Shown here one piece after another: positions 6,401 to 10,971 of a stretch of DNA of 10,971 nucleotides (the stretch's first letter is position 1; every line of letters starts with the position of its first letter). Source of the DNA: an uncultured Clostridia bacterium (GTDB lineage Bacteria; Bacillota; Clostridia; Christensenellales; Pumilibacteraceae); contig CANPYH010000041.1 of the NCBI GenBank assembly GCA_947588325.1, forward strand, positions 1-10,971. The letters are read 5' to 3'. Below the pieces are notes generated by a model. It did not search any database and was not told where the DNA came from. It was given only the letters and a program-made list of their open reading frames with translations. Made by a program: the position numbers and the translations under genes.

Positions 6401-7855
6401 ACCGAAATGACCATATCGCGCAAGGCAAAGACATTGCAGGAGATACCGCTTACCGCCGCGGGCTGGGAGTGGCAGAATCCGAGCCAAGCAATTAACGGTG
6501 AGACCATTACCGCCGTTGCCGTATACACCGCCGAGGACAAAGACAACTACGAAAACATAGAGTTGCAAATAACCATTACCAAAGAGGCGCGGAAAGATAT
6601 ACAGGTGCTGGCTTCGTCGTTGGAGCAGACGACATACCCATACAACGGCTCGCCCATGACACCGAACGTTGCTATTACCGACGGGGGTTATGCTCTTGAA
6701 CGCGATACAGATTACGAAGTCAAGTATAACAATAATACCGAGGCGGGACAGGCAAGCGTAATTGTTACAGGAATAGGCGATTATACGGGGGAAGTAACGC
6801 TGGAGTTCACTATTGACAGAGCGGAGCGGGATAACTTCAGGGTTACGCAAGAGGGGTGGACTTACGGTGCGGAGACAATACCCGAGCCGAGTGTGGAAGG
6901 ACAGATTGAATCCGCCGAAGTCAATTATACATACTCGGACAGCGAGGAGGGAGAGTTTACTCCCGCCAAACCCACCAACGCGGGAACATATTGGATCAGG
7001 GCGGTAATAGCGCAGTCGAAGAATTATAAAGCAGCCGAGGATATAACTTCGTTTACCATATCCAAAGCCGCACAACCCAAGACTATACCGAATACCGAAA
7101 TGACTATCTCGCGAAAAGTTAAAACATTAAAAGATATACCGCTTACCGCCGCGGGCTGGGAGTGGAAAGAGTCGCAAACGCCAATCAACGGTGAGACTAT
7201 TACCGCTATTGCCGTATATACCGCCGCGGATAGGGATAACTACGAGAATATAGAGTTGCAAATAACCATTACAAAAGAGGCTCCCGCTGACGTATCGACA
7301 TTAAGCGTGGCTTTGGATATAGATAAATTCACATATAACGGTACGGAGATAACCCCGAATGTAATAGCTACGGACGGAGAGTTAACGCTGACGCTCGGGA
7401 AGGACTATGACACAGAGTACGTTTCCAACAAGCTGGTGGGGCAGGGCAAAGTGATAGTAACATTCAAAGGCGACTACACGGGGACAAAGGAACTCACATT
7501 CACCATAGAGCAAGCGGAAATGCCGAGTGTGGACACGACAATACATTGCGATAAGCCCGCCTCGAGTCTGTCGGATATAACGCTTCCCGACGGGTTCGAA
7601 TGGGAGGACGGAAGCGTCGAGGTTACGGGGAACAGAATGACGGCGAAAGCGGTGTATAAAGGAGAGGACGCGAGCTGTTACAAGAATACCGAGCTGGTAT
7701 TCGAGATACTTATGACGGGCGCGGACGAACCCACTCCGCCCGAACAAACGCAAGGTGTGCCCTGGCTGGGGATAATCCTACCCATTGGTGGAGTAGCCCT
7801 TGCCGCGGGTATATCCGCCGCCGTCGCCACCGCCGTTCGCAGGAAAAAGAAATAA
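3467..7855 (+). CDS. Secreted, membrane-anchored C1A (papain-like) cysteine protease with lectin-like domain and Ig-like repeat stalk, 1462 aa
   Basis: Residues 14-38 form a signal peptide/hydrophobic segment with a possible cleavage site after ARA (45). The peptidase C1A domain follows (about 80-320): oxyanion Q100 and nucleophile C106 in NQGNRNICWAYA, H257 in NHESLIVGWDD, N288 in KNSWG. Residues about 328-498 match the lectin-like domain that follows this protease in Clostridial surface proteins such as Cwp84. A long stalk (about 504-1417) holds five Ig-like repeats of the Y-x-G...DY...G...V.G...Y.G...F.I type alternating with other beta modules. The end is a membrane span (about 1433-1457) and RRKKK, with no LPXTG sorting motif. 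I chose ATG 3467 over ATG 3446: GGAGAGG (3450-3456) precedes it, while 3446 has no ribosome site. Likely cleaves extracellular or cell-wall proteins; the substrate is unknown. Confidence 0.93.
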   Translation: MARSDNKTIMTAGRWKLLVVILFFAVLVAVAVAVLCLGSADFARADEIAPDQTTDEVISHEPPSDLADLQKAGDGQLDYWATLPTFDSRKYNIVTSTKNQGNRNICWAYATVGAVESNILRKGIDAAATKDNLDLDERLLAYARFNRDGLHDPLYLTAQDAGMAGIWDSGDNGSNAYDTMTEGFALVRQNDSLNLSDLDAMNGELMQSRYAVKNYHKISANTNDIKRAILEYGSVSFSYVAPQYQSKYYSGKSNTNHESLIVGWDDTVERSGFSPSMPTSNGAWIVKNSWGPYGNNNVNGVSCFYMSYEQPIAAIYVVDVAMREDYQNIYHYDGQISYTRAGAEVEKQAAIYEAKLSTSTEQEQLTAVTMFTDLSGIDVTVEVHKGLNANPGDVNDEVNNPEQGPAVESKTAHIDVAGYHTIDLDNPVKLEQGEFFSIVISSEQANKRPVATCTSDRSSVNDMTYYYIDGKWESYKESENYADTSSYSYVAKIRAITNTVKRRADLGKDLKYARIEIEDRLVFYEKGEKLTPPVEVYFGEELLTQGEDYNIGFSGNDVVGTATVKITGAGAYRGERTTCFEVAKAKYVPGRISGTLRVYDDIVNLHDIEIPSGWRWIDSEQPLKMGKSQYPYTLIYEGADAGNYQNPYSGFYVEKIEGPRPAATDISLANMEILGKYVYTGESIQPRVKVTYAGKELGADDYELTVKNNTNAGLATVTVSGIGKYTNEISQDFEIGKARWPSGKPKSTLTAGKDVKNISEIVLEPDWEWQKTFDFTGDSAEAVAVYKGADWKNYANLKVPVTITREREVAQKDIASVTLSLDRNSFVYDGEAKLPKVIAQDGGVELKLDTDYEVEYGENVNAGTGSVTVWGINNYSGFAALEFTIDRAERNKFKVTQEGWTYGAETIPAPSVEGKNEDAEVSYTYSDSEEGEFTPTKPTNAGTYWIKAVIAQSKNYKAATATAEFTISKAAQPKTIPNTEMTISRKAKTLQEIPLTAAGWEWQNPSQAINGETITAVAVYTAEDKDNYENIELQITITKEARKDIQVLASSLEQTTYPYNGSPMTPNVAITDGGYALERDTDYEVKYNNNTEAGQASVIVTGIGDYTGEVTLEFTIDRAERDNFRVTQEGWTYGAETIPEPSVEGQIESAEVNYTYSDSEEGEFTPAKPTNAGTYWIRAVIAQSKNYKAAEDITSFTISKAAQPKTIPNTEMTISRKVKTLKDIPLTAAGWEWKESQTPINGETITAIAVYTAADRDNYENIELQITITKEAPADVSTLSVALDIDKFTYNGTEITPNVIATDGELTLTLGKDYDTEYVSNKLVGQGKVIVTFKGDYTGTKELTFTIEQAEMPSVDTTIHCDKPASSLSDITLPDGFEWEDGSVEVTGNRMTAKAVYKGEDASCYKNTELVFEILMTGADEPTPPEQTQGVPWLGIILPIGGVALAAGISAAVATAVRRKKK
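5903..7288 (+). repeat. Exact 693-bp tandem duplication inside the protease stalk
   Basis: Two head-to-tail units, 5903-6595 and 6596-7288, each 231 codons. A third partial unit starts at 7289. Each holds one Ig-like repeat, a module starting VTQEGWTYGAETIP and a module ending ITITKEA. Long stretches are near-identical between units at DNA level (for example around 6152 and 6845), which points to recent duplication or gene conversion. Changes are denser in the first ~220 bp of each unit. Confidence 0.85.
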
Positions 7856-7870
7856 CTCGTCGGGAATATT

Positions 7871-7906
7871 GCATAAAGCACTCTGTGATTACAGAGTGTT
7901 TTATGC
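7871..7906 (+). terminator. Intrinsic terminator of the protease gene
   Basis: A 16-bp stem (7871-7886 with 7891-7906, one G-T pair) around the loop GATT, beginning 16 nt after the protease stop codon. The right arm contains the T run (GTGTTTTATGC). No downstream gene continues in the same unit, so this closes a monocistronic transcript. Confidence 0.75.
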
Positions 7907-7911
7907 TTTCA

Positions 7912-8165
7912 ATAGGATAGTTTTATATAACGATTGCTGTTTTCGGGCGATATGTTACTTCACTTACAATGGAACTCAACAATCCCCTCAGGCGCAACAA
8001 GTTGCGCCAGCCCCCCTTACTAAGGGCGGCCACACGGGTCAGTTACGCTCGTAGCAAGAAACGACAACACCCTTGTAATGCTACAAGTTAAGTATCATAT
8101 TCACCCGACAATTCGGGTAGCAGGTGGGCCGCCCTTAGCAAGGGTTACTGAGGGGATTGTCCCGT
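7912..8165. mobile_element. MITE-like palindromic element, copy 2, opposite orientation
   Basis: Left arm: ACAATCCCCTCAG (7979-7991), hairpin GCGCAAC/GTTGCGC (7992-8007), then the C-rich block ending GGGCGGCCAC (8008-8033). Right arm (8124-8160) lacks the central hairpin and most of the G-run. The interior hairpin CTTGTA-ATGC-TACAAG (8072-8087) with its TTAAGTA flank is the reverse complement of the interior at 791-813, and the spacings to the arms are mirrored (30 nt on one side, 35-39 on the other). So this copy sits inverted relative to 632-975. No coding capacity. Confidence 0.6.
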
Positions 8166-8290
8166 ATCATACAAAGTTAGTTATTCAACTCCACACAAAC
8201 TCCATAACAAAAAATTGAAAAGTTTTTCAGTTTTTTTGGAAAGGGGTTATAGGGGGAAACCTTTTTGCTCAAAAAAGGTTTCCCCCGCAA
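8166..8290. repeat. G-rich hairpin element upstream of the AAA ATPase gene, copy 1
   Basis: Starts CATACAAAGTTAGTTATT (8168-8185), then an A/T-rich stretch with AAGTTTTT and AGTTTTTTT, and the hairpin GGGGGAAACC / GGTTTCCCCC (8252-8261 with 8277-8286) with an inner TTTTT/AAAAA stem. The same order occurs at 10063-10195. It follows directly on a terminus of the palindromic element in both places. Could act as a terminator or as part of a composite repeat. Confidence 0.6.
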
Positions 8291-8366
8291 ACACTTACAA
8301 TAAAATAATAAAAGCAAATTGTAACACATTTTACAAATGAAAAATGTGAAAAATATACACATTTTC

Positions 8367-8398
8367 TTGACATAAGCCCGAAAATAAGTTAATATAAT
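8367..8398 (+). promoter_or_regulatory. Probable promoter of the AAA/DUF4143 gene
   Basis: TTGACA (8367-8372) is a perfect -35 box. TATAAT (8393-8398) is 20 bp away, longer than usual; TAATAT (8390-8395) gives a 17-bp spacer. Immediately upstream CACATTTT occurs at 8325-8332 and 8358-8365 with its complement AAAATGTG at 8341-8348 between them, possible regulator sites. The leader to ATG 8490 is about 85 nt. Confidence 0.5.
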
Positions 8399-8489
8399 GA
8401 AGCAACAGGCTGTGGTGGTAAAAGGACGGAGCGCAAACGTGGGGAAATAGGAGTTAAGGATAGAGTGCAAACGGGGAGAAGGAGGCGTT

Positions 8490-9788
8490 ATGGAGCGATT
8501 GATAGAAAAAGAACTGTTGAAGTGGAAGGACAACCCGAACAAAAGACCGTTAATGATATACGGCGCGAGGCAGGTGGGTAAGACGTACTCGGCGATCGAG
8601 TTCGGCAAGGCGCACTATGCCGACGTGGCGTACTTTAACTTCGAGAACAACATGCCGTTGTGCTCGATTTTCGAGCAAGACTTGGACGTCGAAAGGATAC
8701 TGACGGCGCTCGACGCGCTGTCGGGTAAAAGGATACTGCCCGAGCAAACGCTGATAATCTTCGACGAGATCCAAGCTGCGCCCAAAGCGATAACCGCGCT
8801 GAAATACTTTTGCGAGAATGCGCCGACTTATCACATAATAGCGGCGGGCAGTCTGCTCGGCGTTGCTACAAGCCGCGAGGGCGCGTCCTTCCCGGTGGGG
8901 AAAACAGACAGCTTAACGATGTATCCCATGAACTTCTACGAGTTTCTCCTTGCGACGGGGAATGAACCGCTCGCGAGTATGATAACCGAGGCGTACGGGA
9001 GCGATAAGCCGTTAGAGCGCGCACTGCACGGCAAGGCGACGGAGTTATATAAGACGTATTTGGTTGTTGGCGGAATGCCCGATTGCGTTTCGGAGTATAT
9101 AGAGAAGCGCGACTTCGACTTCGTACGAATCAAGCAGAACAGAATATTCAACGACTACTCGTCCGATATGTCCAAATACGCGACAAGGGCAGAGGCGGTA
9201 CGCCATGAAGCGACCTATGACAGCATAACGGCGCAATTAGCCAAGGAGAATAAGAAGTTCCAATATAAGTATATAGGCAGCGGCGCGAGGGGAAGGCAGT
9301 ATGAGGACAGCATAAATTGGCTTACCAAAGCGGGCGTGGCGCTTAAATGCGAGAGGGCGAGCGAAGGCAAAGTGCCGATTGAGTTCTATAAGGACTCGAC
9401 GAGCTTCAAGATATATATGTCCGACGTGGGCTTGCTTACGGCAAAAATGACGGTGCCGTTCTCGACGGTTTTGTCGGATATTAACTTCGGCGGCGAGGCA
9501 AAGGGTGCGATTACGGAAAACTATGTCGCCCAACAGCTTGTCGCAAACGGCGTGAAGCTGTATTATTGGACGTCCGAACACACCGCGGAAGTGGACTTTG
9601 TAATGCAATCGGAGGGGTATGTTATTCCCATAGAGTGCAAAGCGAGCGACACGGTAAGGTCTAAAAGTCTTAATGTATTCACGGGCAAATACGCCCCGCC
9701 CTACGCCATACGCATTTCGGGCAAAAACTTCGGCAGAGAGGGAGGGATAAAGTCCGTCCCGCTTTATGCAGCGTTTTGTATCAAGTAG
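8490..9788 (+). CDS. AAA_14/DUF4143 ATPase with PD-(D/E)XK-like C-terminal domain, 432 aa
   Basis: The N-terminal AAA_14 domain (about 18-150) has Walker A GARQVGKT (25-32), Walker B LIIFDEIQ (88-95) and a sensor-like IIAAGSLLG (116-124). The C-terminal DUF4143 domain (about 195-385) ends in the nuclease-fold signature D369 in AEVDF, then E382 and K384 in PIECKAS, with E342-N343 in the typical ENYVAQQL helix. Full length for this family. Members are widespread, variable-copy bacterial and archaeal ATPases; their function is not established, and nuclease activity is only suggested by the fold. The ribosome site AGGAGG (8480-8485) lies 4 nt before the ATG. It stands alone between repeat-filled gaps, with no operon partner. 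Confidence 0.94.
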   Translation: MERLIEKELLKWKDNPNKRPLMIYGARQVGKTYSAIEFGKAHYADVAYFNFENNMPLCSIFEQDLDVERILTALDALSGKRILPEQTLIIFDEIQAAPKAITALKYFCENAPTYHIIAAGSLLGVATSREGASFPVGKTDSLTMYPMNFYEFLLATGNEPLASMITEAYGSDKPLERALHGKATELYKTYLVVGGMPDCVSEYIEKRDFDFVRIKQNRIFNDYSSDMSKYATRAEAVRHEATYDSITAQLAKENKKFQYKYIGSGARGRQYEDSINWLTKAGVALKCERASEGKVPIEFYKDSTSFKIYMSDVGLLTAKMTVPFSTVLSDINFGGEAKGAITENYVAQQLVANGVKLYYWTSEHTAEVDFVMQSEGYVIPIECKASDTVRSKSLNVFTGKYAPPYAIRISGKNFGREGGIKSVPLYAAFCIK

Positions 9789-9804
9789 TTGCGCGTCAGG
9801 CAGG

Positions 9805-10062
9805 CGCGGCACATAGCGCCGCTGATACGCGCGAGCCGAAAGCATTTCGACACAGTCATTTACGGATTATAGTAAACTCCTGTGTCGAAATAACCTCTCT
9901 TGCACGTCCGAGCGGTACTCTCCGCCGCACTCGAGTTGGTACGTCGGGAAATAGGTTTATATCTGATATGGCAATTACCGATAAACAACAATTGCTTTTC
10001 GGGTATTTAACAAGACAATCCCCTCAGTCACCCTATAGGGTGACTGAGGGGATTGTCTTGCA
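9805..10062. repeat. Composite palindromic repeat, copy 3
   Basis: Parallels 486-720 block by block: a GTCATTTACG...TAGTAAACTCC block (9856-9880; compare 525-548), a CTCTCCGCCGC block (9919-9929; compare 585-595), an AT-rich stretch with GATATGGCAATT (compare 652-663), then ACAATCCCCTCAG. Here the first block lies in the loop of a 12-bp stem, ATTTCGACACAG with CTGTGTCGAAAT (9844-9855, 9880-9891). The right end is a perfect 50-bp palindrome (10011-10060). The 575-bp gap 9789-10363 holds this repeat, the next one and a promoter; no gene is seen. Confidence 0.6.
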
Positions 10063-10195
10063 ACATACAAAGTTAGTTATTTAGACTACGCAACCCCCAT
10101 AACAAAACAAAAATAAAAAGTTTTTAAGTTTTTTGAAAAAGGGGGTGCAGGGGGGAATGGCTTTTTTTCAAAAAAGACATTCCCCCCTGCAAAAC
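10063..10195. repeat. G-rich hairpin element upstream of the ABC transporter gene, copy 2
   Basis: Begins CATACAAAGTTAGTTATTT (10064-10082), has the same A/T-rich middle as 8166-8290, and ends with the hairpin GCAGGGGGGAATG / CATTCCCCCCTGC (10147-10159 with 10178-10190) with an inner CTTTTTT/AAAAAAG stem. The stem sequence differs from copy 1, yet pairing is complete, so structure is conserved over sequence. Confidence 0.6.
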
Positions 10196-10287
10196 TCTTT
10201 TCCAACAAAAAATGCAAATAAAGTAGAAAAGTTTTGCAATTGATGACGAATTACGGGGGGGGGGTCGTAAAATATAACGGTTTTCTA

Positions 10288-10316
10288 TTGACGGAAATAT
10301 GTGAATAGGATATAAT
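10288..10316 (+). promoter_or_regulatory. Promoter of the ABC transporter gene
   Basis: TTGACG (10288-10293), 17-bp spacer, TATAAT (10311-10316). The start would be near 10323, giving a leader of about 40 nt. A run of ten G (10255-10264) ends 23 bp upstream of the -35 box. Confidence 0.75.
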
Positions 10317-10363
10317 GAGCATATGACAAAACGAATATGCAACGCGAATAAAGGGGAATAGCA

Positions 10364-10971
10364 ATGCTTTCGGTAAAAGATTTAGTTAAGACGTATAGTG
10401 TAAAGGGCGGGGCAGAGGTGAAGGCGCTTGACGGCGTTTCCCTCGATTTTTCCGAGACGGGCATGGTGTTTGTACTCGGTAAGAGCGGCAGCGGCAAGTC
10501 TACCCTGCTCAATATTGCGGGCGGGCTGGATACTCCCGACGGTGGAGAGATTATTATCGAGGGCAAGTCGAGCAAGGACTTTTCGAGTTCCGACTTCGAC
10601 GGCTACCGCAACACCTATGTCGGGTTCGTCTTTCAGGAATATAATATACTCCCCGAGTTCAACGTGGAGCAGAACGTCGCGCTCGCCTTGCAATTGCAGG
10701 GCAAGAAGCACGGTAAAGAGGACGTGGAGCGCATTCTCGAGAAGGTAGACCTCGCGGGAATGGGCAGCCGCAAGCCGCAAACTCTCTCGGGCGGGCAGAA
10801 ACAGCGCGTCGCGATAGCCCGTGCGCTCGTGAAGGAGCCGAAGATAATCATGGCGGACGAGCCGACGGGCGCGCTCGATTCCGTGACGGGCAAGGACGTT
10901 TTCGAAACGCTTAAAAAACTCTCCGCCGAAAAACTCGTCATTGTCGTATCGCATGACAGGGAGTTCGCCGA
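10364..10971 (+). CDS. ABC transporter ATP-binding protein, MacB/LolD-like, 5' part (cut by window end)
   Basis: The 202 visible codons form nearly a whole ABC ATPase domain: Walker A GKSGSGKST (39-47), Q-loop at Q91 in FVFQEYNIL, signature LSGGQKQR (141-148), Walker B IIMADEP with catalytic E166, D-loop GALD (169-172), H-loop H197 in VVSHD. The sequence pattern (FDGYRNTYVGFVFQ, PTGALDS) is that of ATPases that energise FtsX-like permeases for export of lipoproteins, peptides or drugs. In Clostridia this subtype is often fused to its permease, so the gene may continue well beyond the window. The ribosome site AAGGGGAA (10351-10358) precedes the ATG. The substrate is unknown. Confidence 0.93.
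   Translation, partial: MLSVKDLVKTYSVKGGAEVKALDGVSLDFSETGMVFVLGKSGSGKSTLLNIAGGLDTPDGGEIIIEGKSSKDFSSSDFDGYRNTYVGFVFQEYNILPEFNVEQNVALALQLQGKKHGKEDVERILEKVDLAGMGSRKPQTLSGGQKQRVAIARALVKEPKIIMADEPTGALDSVTGKDVFETLKKLSAEKLVIVVSHDREFA

Noticed and set aside
4994..7075. Long minus-strand frames opposite the protease gene (up to 406 codons)
   Set aside because: They mirror the codon bias and tandem repeat of the protease gene, have no ribosome site and show no recognisable domain.
5903..7288. Diversity-generating retroelement template/variable repeat pair
   Set aside because: No reverse transcriptase, and differences between the two units are not restricted to adenine positions.
8397..8450. A 17-codon ORF starting MKQQAVVV before the AAA ATPase gene
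   Set aside because: Its ATG overlaps the -10 region, so it would lie outside the transcript. No ribosome site.
9237..9845. 202-codon minus-strand frame opposite the AAA ATPase gene
   Set aside because: Antisense shadow of a well-supported gene, with no family features.

Overview
The window reads as a chromosomal stretch of a Gram-positive, Clostridia-like bacterium (Bacillota), perhaps an uncultured gut lineage. This is inferred from the gene families: strong AGGAGG-type ribosome sites, consensus sigma-A promoters, a secreted papain-family protease with lectin-like and Ig-like domains, a Phd/PIN toxin-antitoxin pair, an AAA/DUF4143 ATPase and an FtsX-type ABC ATPase. No phage, plasmid or transposase gene is visible.

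Layout. (i) 1-1187 has no credible gene. It is packed with dispersed and tandem repeats made of short conserved blocks separated by hairpins whose sequence changes but whose pairing is kept. Four or five of the hairpins look like intrinsic terminators. (ii) 1188-2546 is a small regulatory locus: a leftward Xre-type repressor, two tandem palindromes overlapping a rightward consensus promoter, a probably frameshifted small membrane-protein gene, and two paralogous zinc-ribbon membrane proteins in a row. (iii) 2568-3269 is a leftward toxin-antitoxin operon (Phd/YefM antitoxin, PIN_3 toxin) with three GTAC-centred palindromes exactly 22 bp apart across its promoter. (iv) 3403-7906 is a monocistronic unit for a 1462-residue cell-surface cysteine protease, with promoter and terminator visible. 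Its stalk contains an exact 693-bp tandem duplication. (v) 7907-8366 and 9789-10287 are repeat-filled intergenic regions carrying further copies of the element families seen at the left end. (vi) 8490-9788 is a single AAA/DUF4143 ATPase gene. (vii) 10364 to the right edge is the 5' part of a MacB/LolD-like ABC ATPase gene, cut by the window.

The genes do not form one pathway. They are independent small transcription units separated by repeats. The most unusual content is the non-coding part: (a) a ~315-bp module in tandem whose arms match the 3' end (T-arm plus acceptor, CCA included) of a bacterial tRNA-Asn, flanking exchangeable terminator hairpins; and (b) a palindromic family with termini ACAATCCCCTCAG / CTGAGGGGATTGT and interchangeable central hairpins, found at 705-898, 1014-1028, 7979-8160 and 10011-10060. 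I know of no established name for either family. Whether they are mobile (MITE-like) DNA or structured RNA cannot be settled from one window.
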